A DNA stretch of 42,247 nt from Candidatus Cryptobacteroides fimicaballi (GCA_018065485.1 JAGHTF010000027.1:1-42247), one strand, 5' to 3'. Shown: positions 17,240-27,293, counted from the stretch's first letter. A program made the numbers and translations. Notes: a model not told the origin generated them from the letters alone.

Positions 17240-18996
17240 TGCAGAGCAGCCGTCTTTTCCCTGAGCCATTCCAGGATATCGCCCTCAAGATACGGGCTCA
17301 GATTGTTGTAAACCGTTTCGTTGTAATTGTTCAGCCACTGTTTCTCCTCTTCGTCCAGCAGTCCGGGGACAAGGATGGAAGTGTCGAAATGGCATAGCGT
17401 CAGGGGCTCGAACTTCAGCCAGTGTCCGAATTCGTTGGAGAAGGCTTCGCATACCAGCAGCAGATTCTCGTGCCGGACACCGTGGAGTCCTTCTCTGTAG
17501 ATTCCCGGCTCGTCGGAAATGACCATTCCGGGAAGCAGCGGCGTAGCGTTGAAGTTCTGCCGCACATCCTGGGGCCCTTCGTGGCATCCCAGAAAGAAGC
17601 CTACTCCGTGACCCGTGCCGTGACCGAAATTCCTCCCGTTCTTCCAAAGCGGCCCGCGGGCAAGAGCATCTATCTGGCATCCTGCGGTTCCCGACGGGAA
17701 AACAGCCGAAGCCAAATCTATATGTCCCTTGAGGACCAGGGTATAGTCTTCTTTCTCGAGAGGGGTGCATTCTCCAAGGGGAACGGTTCGGGTAATGTCG
17801 GTAGTGCCACTGAGATATTGACCTCCGGAGTCACACAGGTACAATCCTTGTCTTTCCAGGACCGGGGAGCCGGACGACGGGGTGACATAGTGCGGCAACG
17901 CTGCCCCCTTTCCGTAAGCCGATATTGTCTGGAAACTGTCTCCCATATAGTCACCGATGCGGCTCCGCATATCTCCAAGATAGTCAGCCGCCGCTTTTTC
18001 GTCGATTCTCTCCCCTTTTTCAAGGGATTTTTCGAGCCAGTAAAGGAATTTTTCCATTGCTATCGCATCGCGCAGGTGAGATTCCTTCATCATTCTGATC
18101 TCAAGTTCATTCTTTACGGCTTTTCTCAACTGCACGGGACTCGGGCGCAAAACCGTATCGAAACCGTTTTCGGCAAAGAAACGGGAAAGTTCGTAGTTGA
18201 GGCTGTTTTCGTCTGTCCAAAGGCAGCCCAGCGAATCTGCCTCAGAATTGAGCTGCATCTGCAGGGATGCGTATGGCAGCACGTCCACCCCTTCCAATTC
18301 TATGGTTGCAGCAGTTTCCTGCCTGAGCACAAACCACTCGACCCTTTCGGCGGTTATGAGAAGATACGATATGGCAAGCGGATTGTACTCGATGTCGGCA
18401 GCCCGCACATTGAGCATCCAGGCAATGTCGTCGAGTGCCGTGAGCAGTATGGAATCACATCCGTTTTCGGAGAGGACTTCGCGAAGCCACGAAACCTTCT
18501 CTTCCCGGCTCTCCCCGGGATTGATTTCAAATATCGGAGTCTGAGGTATCTGAGGACGGTCTTTCCAGAACAAATCCAGCATATCCGGGATGCTCACGAG
18601 CGTAATTGAGCCCAGCGACGATGCAAATGCGGCACTTACGCACAATCCGTCCACTGCAACAATGTAGTCGGCATTGCCGCAGGCCTGGGACTCAATCCAC
18701 TCCGGGATGAGCACCTGCTCGGGGACTCTAGTCTTGTGCAGCACAATCCCCGTGCCCTCCAGCTGATTGTTCGCCTGAATGAAATATCTGGTATCGGTCC
18801 ACAGTCCCGCGTGGTCGAGGGTTATTACAAGATCACCCGCCTCACCGGTAAACCCGGACAGCCATTCGACCTGTTTCCAGCGGGAAGCCGGATATTCGCT
18901 GTTGTGCGGGTCTGAACCTGTGACAATAACTGCATCCCATCCCTTGGAACGCATCATCGAGCGCAACTGCTCTATTCTTTGGGCATAGACATTCAT
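17236..18996 (-). CDS. Xaa-Pro aminopeptidase, M24B family
   Basis: ORF 586 aa; creatinase N domains; LCDSGGQYLSGTTDITRT, FGHGTGHGVGFFLGCHEGP, ISDEPGIY, RHENL metal ligands. Confidence 0.95.
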   Translation of the reverse strand: MNVYAQRIEQLRSMMRSKGWDAVIVTGSDPHNSEYPASRWKQVEWLSGFTGEAGDLVITLDHAGLWTDTRYFIQANNQLEGTGIVLHKTRVPEQVLIPEWIESQACGNADYIVAVDGLCVSAAFASSLGSITLVSIPDMLDLFWKDRPQIPQTPIFEINPGESREEKVSWLREVLSENGCDSILLTALDDIAWMLNVRAADIEYNPLAISYLLITAERVEWFVLRQETAATIELEGVDVLPYASLQMQLNSEADSLGCLWTDENSLNYELSRFFAENGFDTVLRPSPVQLRKAVKNELEIRMMKESHLRDAIAMEKFLYWLEKSLEKGERIDEKAAADYLGDMRSRIGDYMGDSFQTISAYGKGAALPHYVTPSSGSPVLERQGLYLCDSGGQYLSGTTDITRTVPLGECTPLEKEDYTLVLKGHIDLASAVFPSGTAGCQIDALARGPLWKNGRNFGHGTGHGVGFFLGCHEGPQDVRQNFNATPLLPGMVISDEPGIYREGLHGVRHENLLLVCEAFSNEFGHWLKFEPLTLCHFDTSILVPGLLDEEEKQWLNNYNETVYNNLSPYLEGDILEWLREKTAALQ

Positions 18997-19000
18997 ATTT

Positions 19001-20008
19001 TTACAGATAATCGGTTATCAAAGTGTCGGAAATGAACCAGTCCTTTTCAGGAATTCTCTTTCCTTCAAATCCTTCGGCCGTCCTGAGGCCCAGCATTATC
19101 GCTTCACAGCGTTCCTGTTCGGATGTAAGGTCCTCTCCGTCGGAGGTCCAGCCGCCCAGGGTCTGGCTGTTCCAGCTGCGCCGGTGCCCTATGAGCGAAT
19201 GTGCTCCCGGCCCCAGCCCTACATACGGAATTCTCTTCCAGTATGCCGAGTTATGAACGGCCCTGAACCCTGGCAGAGCCCAGTTCGATATTTCGTAATG
19301 TTCGTATCCGGCCTCGGACAGAAGGCTGCATATCTGCTCGTACTGCCTCCGGCACTGCTCCTCCCCGGCTTCGGAATAGCGCCCGGACTCCACCATCTGC
19401 GCGAGAGCGCTGCCATCTTCTACCGAAAGCTGATAAGCCGAAATGTGCTCGGGACGCATTTCTATGATTCGGGCGACGGTTGCCTCCAGGGTACTGTCCG
19501 TCAGATGGCTTATGCCGAATATGAGATCAACGCTGATATTCTTCACTCCGCAGCGTCTCAGCAGGGAAAAAGCCTCCAGGGCGCAGCGCGAATCGTGTCG
19601 CCGGTTCATCCAGCGCAGGATGTCGTCGGACAGGGACTGAACGCCCATACTCACCCGGTTCACACCCAAAGAAAGCAGGCCTCTGACATACTCCTGGCCC
19701 TTGTGCACAATATCGTCGGGATTTACCTCGACGGTAAATTCCCGGCAGGTCGCCGGCACTTTTCCAAGCATTGAAACTATTTCGCGGATTGCTGCAAGAG
19801 GCAGCACCGATGGGGTACCGCCTCCAAAATAAATGGTATCTGTGCCTGAAGCCAGAGCTATTTCCTCTGCACGGCTCCCGATTTCTTTCCTGAGGCCGGC
19901 CAGATACTCCCCGATTGCAGCATTTTCCTTTTCTGCACAAACGGTTTCGGAATAGAAATCACAGTATGTACAGAAACTTCTGCAAAAGGGAACGTGTACG
20001 TAAATCAT
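19001..20008 (-). CDS. hemW: HemW-like radical SAM protein
   Basis: ORF 335 aa; MIYVHVPFCRSFCTYCDFYSE, YFGGGTPS, VSMGVQS. Confidence 0.93.
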   Translation of the reverse strand: MIYVHVPFCRSFCTYCDFYSETVCAEKENAAIGEYLAGLRKEIGSRAEEIALASGTDTIYFGGGTPSVLPLAAIREIVSMLGKVPATCREFTVEVNPDDIVHKGQEYVRGLLSLGVNRVSMGVQSLSDDILRWMNRRHDSRCALEAFSLLRRCGVKNISVDLIFGISHLTDSTLEATVARIIEMRPEHISAYQLSVEDGSALAQMVESGRYSEAGEEQCRRQYEQICSLLSEAGYEHYEISNWALPGFRAVHNSAYWKRIPYVGLGPGAHSLIGHRRSWNSQTLGGWTSDGEDLTSEQERCEAIMLGLRTAEGFEGKRIPEKDWFISDTLITDYL

Positions 20009-20946
20009 TGTCTCAGAACAAGAGAAGCGCTTCCAAGAAGACCGCTGTCCGTAAAGGCCTCCATTACGTATGTACCTGCAGAAAACTTGGCCTCGCTGTT
20101 GACATAGATACTCATATCCACCTCTTCGCCTTCGTAGTCAACCTCTCGGGAAGCGGTGGCATCCAGAGTCTGGCCTTCGATAGTAAAGGTCGTACCGCGT
20201 CCGTCGGAAAGCAGAGCTCCAGCAGGGTCGGTCACTCTCACGTAAACCCGTACCGGGCCGCGTTCGGCAATTGCATTTTCTACAAGACTCAGCGAAACCA
20301 GCATACGTGCCACCCTTGAGGCCCGGTCCACCGGCTTGTCGTTCTTCGAATAAGCCTCCAGCCTCAACCCACGGGCCTTGAGCGCCGAACCTGCCTTAAC
20401 CTGGCCGGACAGCGCCTCGACCTCCTTGTTCAGGTTTGCATTTTCGGCACGGCTCCTTGCAACTTCTTTCCGGGCTGCAGCAGCCTCAGCCGTAAGCTGG
20501 TGGTTGAGCGTATTGAGCGAATCTATCTGCACAATGTAATTGCGCATTATGCTTCTCAGGGTTCCCAGTTCCGCCTGATACTTGCGCATCATAGCACGGT
20601 TTGTAGCATCCGTTTTCTTGAGCCTTTCTACCAGGAGATTGATTTCTTCGCGGGAAGAATCCAGTGCGAAATTGATGCTCTCATAGTCTGAAGAGAGCTG
20701 GGCGTAATCCTGCTGAAGGCTCTGGAACTGAAACATAAGCGAGTCTTTCTCTTCGTTCAGTTCGCTTACCAGACCGCTGTACCTGAAACTTCTCCAGGTC
20801 TGGATTCCCAAACCAAAGAACAGCACCCCGGCTATTATTGCCAGAATTGTTACAACCTTCCTGAGGTTATTCGGGCCCTGATGTTTCTTTTCATTCTTCT
20901 CCCGTTCTTCGCGGGCTATTCTCTCGAGGGGGTCTTCTCTTTCCAT
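20005..20946 (-). CDS. Membrane-anchored coiled-coil protein of unknown function
   Basis: ORF 313 aa; single TM (VVTILAIIAGVLFFGLGI), long coiled coil, C-terminal beta-rich domain; 4-nt overlap with hemW. Confidence 0.8.
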   Translation of the reverse strand: MEREDPLERIAREEREKNEKKHQGPNNLRKVVTILAIIAGVLFFGLGIQTWRSFRYSGLVSELNEEKDSLMFQFQSLQQDYAQLSSDYESINFALDSSREEINLLVERLKKTDATNRAMMRKYQAELGTLRSIMRNYIVQIDSLNTLNHQLTAEAAAARKEVARSRAENANLNKEVEALSGQVKAGSALKARGLRLEAYSKNDKPVDRASRVARMLVSLSLVENAIAERGPVRVYVRVTDPAGALLSDGRGTTFTIEGQTLDATASREVDYEGEEVDMSIYVNSEAKFSAGTYVMEAFTDSGLLGSASLVLRQ

Positions 20947-20993
20947 AATTGCATATTTTTATCAGAAACACACAAAAATAGCAATTTTTATGC

Positions 20994-21001
20994 TAATTTT
21001 G
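20994..21001 (+). promoter_or_regulatory. Candidate -7 box TAATTTTG, 5 nt before the ATG
   Basis: Matches TAnnTTTG; ATG at 21007. Confidence 0.5.
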
Positions 21002-21006
21002 GAGAT

Positions 21007-21471
21007 ATGAAATATCTAATCCGCTCTATCAAATACTTTTTTCAGCTCATAATCGTCCTGACTCTGTTCATCGTGGTGCTTTCTATGCTCAAATTAGTGG
21101 AATCGGACCCCGCGAAAATCTTTGTCAACGGCTATGATTCGCTGTGGCAGATAGCTGCAATAGTGGCTGTATTCGCCGCAATCTATCCCAAATTCGGCTA
21201 TGCGTCGCGAAGAATCTATATCAACGGCGATTTCGACCAGATTTTCCCGATTGTCGAGGAAGAGATGCAGGAACGGGGCTACCGGTTGGAAAACCGCACG
21301 GGCGAAGATCTGAGCTGGAGACTTCGTTCTACGGTTGCCCGCATTTCAAGGTTATGGGAAGACCGCATTACAATGACCCGTACCCTTAACGGATGGACCC
21401 TCGAAGGCCCGGGCAAAGACGTAATGAGAATTGTGAACAGCTTTAACAGCCGTCCTGCAGAAGATGAGTAG
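21007..21471 (+). CDS. Small membrane protein of unknown function
   Basis: 154 aa from MKYLIRSIKYFFQLIIVLTLF; two TM segments and a C-terminal soluble domain. Confidence 0.75.
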   Translation: MKYLIRSIKYFFQLIIVLTLFIVVLSMLKLVESDPAKIFVNGYDSLWQIAAIVAVFAAIYPKFGYASRRIYINGDFDQIFPIVEEEMQERGYRLENRTGEDLSWRLRSTVARISRLWEDRITMTRTLNGWTLEGPGKDVMRIVNSFNSRPAEDE

Positions 21472-22033
21472 CGGCCGCGTCCAAAGCTTCGTAGAATTCT
21501 TCTCCAAAGGCCTTTGATATAGGCTCCTTCAAGAACTGATAAACCCTTGTCCCCTCTCTTCTTCCTTTTTCGAAGGCAGATGAGCAGATGTCCCATCGGT
21601 GCAGGTTGAGCGCCAGTCCTCCTCCCGTGAGTTTCGTTACCCGTATGGGATACAGGCTACAGGAAACCGGCTTCCGATAGCCGGCTTTCTCTATCGAACA
21701 AAGGCAGTTGCCTCCTCCGGGGAAATGGCAATAGGCGCATTCGGCACCGCCTTCTGCAAGCGGAGTTACAATATCGCCCTGAACATCTGTCTCAAAGAAA
21801 CCCTTGTCGGCAACGGCGGCCCGTCCGGCCTCGCTCATAAGGCTTTTGAACCCGTCGTAATCTTTTTCGAGCCTGGGGATTTCGCACTTGTCCAAGGGGG
21901 CTCCGCTGTCGCCTTCGATGCAACAGACGCCCTTGCAAACCGGGTAGTCGCAGGCAAAGTACTCCAGCACCACCTCCTCCGAAACCAGGATGTCTCCTAT
22001 CTGGATTATTGTTCCAAAATCCCGTTCTCCCAT
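21443..22033 (-). CDS. DUF3109-like Cys-rich protein
   Basis: ORF 196 aa; CDYPVCKGVCCIEGDSGAPLD, CAYCHFPGGGNCLCSIE, KPVSCSLYPIRV. Confidence 0.85.
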   Translation of the reverse strand: MGERDFGTIIQIGDILVSEEVVLEYFACDYPVCKGVCCIEGDSGAPLDKCEIPRLEKDYDGFKSLMSEAGRAAVADKGFFETDVQGDIVTPLAEGGAECAYCHFPGGGNCLCSIEKAGYRKPVSCSLYPIRVTKLTGGGLALNLHRWDICSSAFEKGRREGTRVYQFLKEPISKAFGEEFYEALDAAATHLLQDGC

Positions 22034-24600
22034 TATTTTACCGTGTATTCTATATGGACTCCTTCCTGAAGAGTCTTCATAAGGGACATTATTTCCTGTG
22101 CGCTTACCGCATTTATGGCCGGTTCAAAGCCCATAAAAACATTCTTGTTCAACGCATAACGGGACAGGGCGGCATCGACAAGAGTCTCAGGATGAGCGCC
22201 ATCGGCCTTCATCTGCTCCGTCAGAGAGGCCTTGTAAGCTTTAAGGTCTTTCGCGTCTATGGGCACTGATGCCATTTTCTCCAGCGCCTTGCGCACGGAA
22301 ATCAGGGCATACTCCGTATCGGCGGGGCCAACACCTGCAGGCAGTCCCGCTCCGGTACACTTCCTGCACTGAACTGTCAGGCTCATTGTTTCGCTGGGGC
22401 GCAATTCGAAATCTTCCTTAACGCTCACGTACATTCCGAGAGATGCAAGTTCTGCAATAAGTTCCCGGCGCAGAGCATTGGCTCCAACGGAGAGAGCCGC
22501 ATAGCGCTGAAGGCTGTACGGAACCCCGTTGGCCAGGAAGACATTCACTGAGACCGTTCCATCCCCGGCAAGAGGATTCCCGGAACCGGTGCTCAACCGG
22601 GTACGGCCTTTGGCGAGCCGGTGTTCGACAGGATTTCCCCTGTCTGCAACCGTATTCGACCCGAACGCCCACAGCACTTCCGACAGATAGGATTTCAGGC
22701 TGTATGCATCCAAATCTCCGACAAGCACAATCAACCCGTCGGAAAAGGACGTCAATTTGTTATCGTAGAATTCCTGTGCCTTGACGGGAGTATCGTTGCT
22801 CAGGCTCTGGAGATTTCTGTATTCCGACAGCGCGTATTGCGGAGAAGACAGGCTGTCGAAAAGGGCAGCCATCCCATACTCGCCGCGCCGGTCCGTCTCA
22901 CTGCGCAACAACTGGCAACGACGGTAATAATCGAACGTACCGGAATTGTAATTCCTGCGATAGGCGAGCGAATATATCCCGTTAAACAGCATCGGCAGGG
23001 ATGAAACGGGAGCGGTCCCGGTGAACCGCAAATCAGAAGAAGTAATCTGTGGTTCGAGGTTTATTCCCTTCGAATCCATAACAGCGCGGAAATCCCCGGC
23101 GCTCATCTCCCCGATATCATACAGGTTCAGAATCTCTCCGATATACGGAAGTTCTCCCGGTTTCGGATCGGAAATTCCCCAGGCACCACCTCTGAACATA
23201 AAGGCATAACTGAATATTCCTTTCACGGGAACTTTCTTATAGAGCACTTTTATGCCGTTCTCAAAAGTCCAGATTTCTCCGCCAATCGACGGGTCTGGAG
23301 AAGTCGATTTTAGTTTGAGTTTCCCTTTGGGAACATCCAGCGACGCGACGTTGATTCCGGATATCGCTTTCACTCCTCCGGCAGCCGCACTGTCCCAGCC
23401 ATTGTAGTAGTGGCTTATCAGGGAATCCCTGTTGAAAAGGGTTTCGGGAGAACTGTAATGCAGTATCACGTTGCGGTTCCTGTTGAAAACAGAGACGGCG
23501 AAACTCGTGAGAAGACGCCTTTCGAGCGACGGTTCCAGACGGTTTTTCAAGAAAAATTCCCGTTGCGACTCATCTTCATAAAGTCCTGCGCCAAAGAGAT
23601 AATCGGAAATACATTTGTTGACGTATGCCGGGTTGCCCGAACTGCTCTTGGGAAGAGGAAGTTCCTTCCGGCTTGTGAAACAGTCTTTCGCGAGCAGGAA
23701 TTCCTCCCGCGATATGCCCTGATGAGAAAACGAAGATGTGACGGCACCCAGGATTTCCGTCGCGTGGGTCAGGTTCTCTTTGTCTACGCAAATCCGTATG
23801 CTATAGCGTTCCTGCTTAAGGGAATGCTTGCTGCCCCTGTAACTGAAGCTTATTCCACCCTGAGGAAGGTCTCTTCTTCTGAATTCGTCTTCCAGCCTTT
23901 TGCAAACTATGGTTCCCACTTCTTCTGCAAACATTTCGGCCAGCCATCCCTGAGCAGAGCCCAGATCGGAAGCGCTCATTCTGGGCGTACAGAACGTTGC
24001 ATCGATGTATGCAACCCTGTCAGACACCAGATGTGCGCATTCGAACTCTATGCTGTCCCAGGGCTCCCACTTGAATTCGTCGGAGATATCGACTGCACGC
24101 CGGGGGCTTACCAGCATTGAGAAAAGTTTCATTCTCTCAAGTGTCGCGGCGGCATTGATATCTCCGCTTATGACTATTGCCTGCTCCCCGGGGTAGGACC
24201 CCATAATGTCGAAGACCATAAGCAAGAGGGAATCGGCCGTTGCCCCGTCATATACGGGAACCTTCTGGAAGCGGTAGACACTCCCCGAATGAGAATATGA
24301 TGCAAGACCAGACACGGTGTATCCGATGCCTTTTTTTGCCAGATACCCGTACGGCTTTACGCCCGGAAAATGCGGCAGGTTCTGCAGTACCTTCCTGGTC
24401 GTTTCCCTTGAGTCATTCCCTTTCTGAACCAGAGCGAAATCGGCGAAAGACTTGTCGGAACCGTTCTGGACAAGGTAGTAGGAAACACCGTTAGGCAGTG
24501 TTCCCTTGCTGATTTTCGAGGACTTCTTAAAGTAATCCTGAGGTTGTGCGGCAAGCAGCAAAGGGCACAGAATCGCCAATAATGAAAAAAGATGTTTCAT
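22033..24600 (-). CDS. M16-like (insulinase fold) protein, probably catalytically inactive
   Basis: About 855 aa from MKHLFSLLAILCPLLLAAQ; LPNGVSYYLVQNG and tandem M16-like halves; no HxxEH. Confidence 0.75.
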   Translation of the reverse strand: MKHLFSLLAILCPLLLAAQPQDYFKKSSKISKGTLPNGVSYYLVQNGSDKSFADFALVQKGNDSRETTRKVLQNLPHFPGVKPYGYLAKKGIGYTVSGLASYSHSGSVYRFQKVPVYDGATADSLLLMVFDIMGSYPGEQAIVISGDINAAATLERMKLFSMLVSPRRAVDISDEFKWEPWDSIEFECAHLVSDRVAYIDATFCTPRMSASDLGSAQGWLAEMFAEEVGTIVCKRLEDEFRRRDLPQGGISFSYRGSKHSLKQERYSIRICVDKENLTHATEILGAVTSSFSHQGISREEFLLAKDCFTSRKELPLPKSSSGNPAYVNKCISDYLFGAGLYEDESQREFFLKNRLEPSLERRLLTSFAVSVFNRNRNVILHYSSPETLFNRDSLISHYYNGWDSAAAGGVKAISGINVASLDVPKGKLKLKSTSPDPSIGGEIWTFENGIKVLYKKVPVKGIFSYAFMFRGGAWGISDPKPGELPYIGEILNLYDIGEMSAGDFRAVMDSKGINLEPQITSSDLRFTGTAPVSSLPMLFNGIYSLAYRRNYNSGTFDYYRRCQLLRSETDRRGEYGMAALFDSLSSPQYALSEYRNLQSLSNDTPVKAQEFYDNKLTSFSDGLIVLVGDLDAYSLKSYLSEVLWAFGSNTVADRGNPVEHRLAKGRTRLSTGSGNPLAGDGTVSVNVFLANGVPYSLQRYAALSVGANALRRELIAELASLGMYVSVKEDFELRPSETMSLTVQCRKCTGAGLPAGVGPADTEYALISVRKALEKMASVPIDAKDLKAYKASLTEQMKADGAHPETLVDAALSRYALNKNVFMGFEPAINAVSAQEIMSLMKTLQEGVHIEYTVK

Positions 24601-24609
24601 AACTTTATG

Positions 24610-24637
24610 CAAAGTAACATAAATTTTGCTACTTTTG
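24610..24637. promoter_or_regulatory. Divergent promoter region between the M16-like and TPR genes
   Basis: Plus TACTTTTG at 24630-24637; minus TTACTTTG at 24610-24617 (one mismatch to TAnnTTTG). Confidence 0.45.
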
Positions 24638-24671
24638 CATTCAGTTGAACTACGAAATTAATACCAGTACA

Positions 24672-25544
24672 ATGAAGAAATCAGTTTTAACCCTTTCAGC
24701 ATTGCTCCTCGCAGCAACACTTTCTTTCGCACAGAATATGGCCGAGGCTACACAGCTGGCCAAAGACGCACAGGAAGCCTACTCAAACAAAGAATTCGTC
24801 AAGGCCTTCGAAGGTTTTCAGAAAGCCCTTACAATAGCAGAAGCCTGCGGTGAAGAAGGCGCAGAACTGCTCGACCAGTGCAAGACCGCACTTCCCCAGA
24901 TTGCTATGTCAATAGCCAAGGAGAAAATCAACGCCCAGGATTATGACGGTGGCCTTGCAGAACTTCAGAAGGTTATCGAAATCAGCGACAAATACGGAGC
25001 AATCGACGTTTTTGCCGAGGCAAAGGATCTTGTTCCCGCCGTTGAGCAGCAGAAGAGCAACGCTCTCTTTGCAGATGCAGACGAACTCTATCAGGCAGGC
25101 AAGCTGGACGAGGCTCTTGCAGCATTCCAGGCACTTAAGGAAGTTGGAAATGCAAATGCGATAAAGAGAATCCCTACAGTATTCCTCAAGAAGGCCCAGG
25201 CAGCTTATCAGGAAGGCAAACTCGACGCCGCCATTGCAGCTGTACAGTCGGCAGTTACCGAATCCGGCGGCAGCGCTTCTATCAAGAAAACCGCAGGTGC
25301 GATTGTTCAGGGCGCCATTCAGAAGGCCGCTACAACAGGAAAACTCTCAGATGCCGGCAACTACTACAATCTCCTTACCGAGCTCGATCCCAGCAACGCC
25401 AACCTCGGAGTTCTTGCATATACTCTGGGAGCAAGCTACTACAAGGCAAAAAATGTTGCACAGGCTAAGAGCTGGCTCCAGAAAGCCGTAAAAGATCCCA
25501 AGTACGGCGCAAATGCACAGCAGCTCCTTAACGCTTTAAAGTAA
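24672..25544 (+). CDS. Secreted TPR-repeat protein
   Basis: MKKSVLTLSALLLAATLSFAQ signal peptide; repeated A..AY..G...A/K TPR-like helices. Confidence 0.8.
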   Translation: MKKSVLTLSALLLAATLSFAQNMAEATQLAKDAQEAYSNKEFVKAFEGFQKALTIAEACGEEGAELLDQCKTALPQIAMSIAKEKINAQDYDGGLAELQKVIEISDKYGAIDVFAEAKDLVPAVEQQKSNALFADADELYQAGKLDEALAAFQALKEVGNANAIKRIPTVFLKKAQAAYQEGKLDAAIAAVQSAVTESGGSASIKKTAGAIVQGAIQKAATTGKLSDAGNYYNLLTELDPSNANLGVLAYTLGASYYKAKNVAQAKSWLQKAVKDPKYGANAQQLLNALK

Positions 25545-25547
25545 GCT

Positions 25548-27293
25548 ATGACTGCGCTCGAGCTACTTGCTCCCGCGCGTAATGCGGATATCGGCATCGC
25601 GGCTGTTCGCTGCGGTGCCGATGCCGTTTATATTGCCGGTCCGGCCTTCGGAGCCAGAAAAGATGCCGGCAACCCATTGAGCGAGGTTCGCAGATTATGT
25701 GACTATGCCCACAGGTTCGGGGTAAGGGTCTTTATGACCGTCAACATCACGCTCCGCGATGACGAACTGGAAGAAGTGCATTCTATGATGCTGGAAGCGC
25801 GACGCTGCGGTGTAGATGCCTTTATTATCCGGGACGAAAGAATTACCGGGTGGAAAGATCTGGACGCCCCGCTGCACGCTTCCACGCAATGCGCCATTCG
25901 CACGGTGGAAAGAGCCAGGCAACTCGAGAGTCTGGGATGTGAGCGGATTGTTCTGGAAAGGGAGCTTTCACTGGAAACCGTGCGCCAGATATGCAGTGCC
26001 GTCAAGTGCGAAGTGGAGTTTTTCGTACACGGCGCCCTTTGCGTAGGATACAGCGGAGAGTGCCGCCTGTCGGAATACCTGAACGGGCGCAGTGCCGACC
26101 GCGGAGAATGCGTACAGGCCTGCCGCAGTCTGTATGACCTCATCGACAGCCGGGGCAGGATCCTGGTTTCAAACAGAGCCCTTCTCTCTCTCAAAGACTA
26201 CAACCTGAAAAGCCGCCTGGAAGAACTTGCCGGCGCAGGGGTTATGTCTTTCAAGATTGAGGGCCGGCTGAAAAATGCTTCGTACGTAAAAAACGTCACA
26301 AAGGATTATTCCGACGCACTTGACGCCCTGTGCAGGAAATACCCTCACAAGTATTGCAGGGCTTCCTTCGGGCATTTGCACGGAGGCTTTGCATCGGATA
26401 CGTCAAAGACCTTCAACAGGGGCTACACCACTCTCTTTCTGGACGGGAAAAGAGGGAAATGGTCTTCGATGGACGCACCCAAATCTATGGGAGAAGCCGT
26501 TGGAACCGTGAAAAACATCAGGACTACGGCGGGCAGATACACCGAAATAGAAATCGAACCCGCTTCAAGAAATCTGAAACTCGGCAACGGAGACGGATTC
26601 GCCTTTTCTACTTATGACGGCATCACAGGCTTCAGAGCCGACGTTGCAAAAGGCAATACAATCCTGTGCAAGCCTTTGTCTGACATCAAACCGGGAATCA
26701 CCCTTTTCCGCAACATCAACAACTCGTTCGAAAAGAGTCTGGAAAACGATATGTGCGAACGGCTTATCGACATAAACGTAACCATTGCCTTCCGAAAAGA
26801 CGAGATCATACTTACCGGACGCAGTGAAGACGGTCGCGAAGCAACGGTCCGTATCCCTTCCGATTTCCCCGTTGCCGACAACCGGCAGAGGATAACCGAT
26901 ATGCTGCATACCGGCCTTGAGAAGAAAACCGACATTTACAACTTCCATCTGCGAGACATTCAATCGGAAGAAGGACTTCCCCTGCTTTCAGCCTCAACAA
27001 TCAATGCACTCAGAAGAAGTCTTGCACTGGAAATCGACAAAATCCCCCTGTCTGTCCCGGATAGACAAAATTTCAATTATGAGACTGACGATATGACAAA
27101 CTTACCGCAAACAGACAAAGGGGATGTTCTTCTTAAAACAAAATACTGCATCAAATACGAGCTGGGCCTATGTGAAAAGCACTTTGGCACTGCACCCGAG
27201 GGCAAACTCTTCCTGCTCAACAATTCCCGCCGGCTCGAGCTGGTATTCGACTGCAGGAGATGCGAGATGAGCGTCATTCCAGCGCAAAAGTGA
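25548..27293 (+). CDS. Peptidase U32 family protein
   Basis: ORF 581 aa; LELLAPARNADIGIAAVRCGADAVYIAGP, FVHGALCVGYSGECRLSEYLNGRSADRGECVQACR, FKIEGRLK. Confidence 0.94.
   Translation: MTALELLAPARNADIGIAAVRCGADAVYIAGPAFGARKDAGNPLSEVRRLCDYAHRFGVRVFMTVNITLRDDELEEVHSMMLEARRCGVDAFIIRDERITGWKDLDAPLHASTQCAIRTVERARQLESLGCERIVLERELSLETVRQICSAVKCEVEFFVHGALCVGYSGECRLSEYLNGRSADRGECVQACRSLYDLIDSRGRILVSNRALLSLKDYNLKSRLEELAGAGVMSFKIEGRLKNASYVKNVTKDYSDALDALCRKYPHKYCRASFGHLHGGFASDTSKTFNRGYTTLFLDGKRGKWSSMDAPKSMGEAVGTVKNIRTTAGRYTEIEIEPASRNLKLGNGDGFAFSTYDGITGFRADVAKGNTILCKPLSDIKPGITLFRNINNSFEKSLENDMCERLIDINVTIAFRKDEIILTGRSEDGREATVRIPSDFPVADNRQRITDMLHTGLEKKTDIYNFHLRDIQSEEGLPLLSASTINALRRSLALEIDKIPLSVPDRQNFNYETDDMTNLPQTDKGDVLLKTKYCIKYELGLCEKHFGTAPEGKLFLLNNSRRLELVFDCRRCEMSVIPAQK

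Noticed and set aside
22033-24600. M16-like gene as a pseudogene
   Set aside because: The reading frame is intact over about 855 codons with a signal peptide; loss of the active site looks specific, not general decay.
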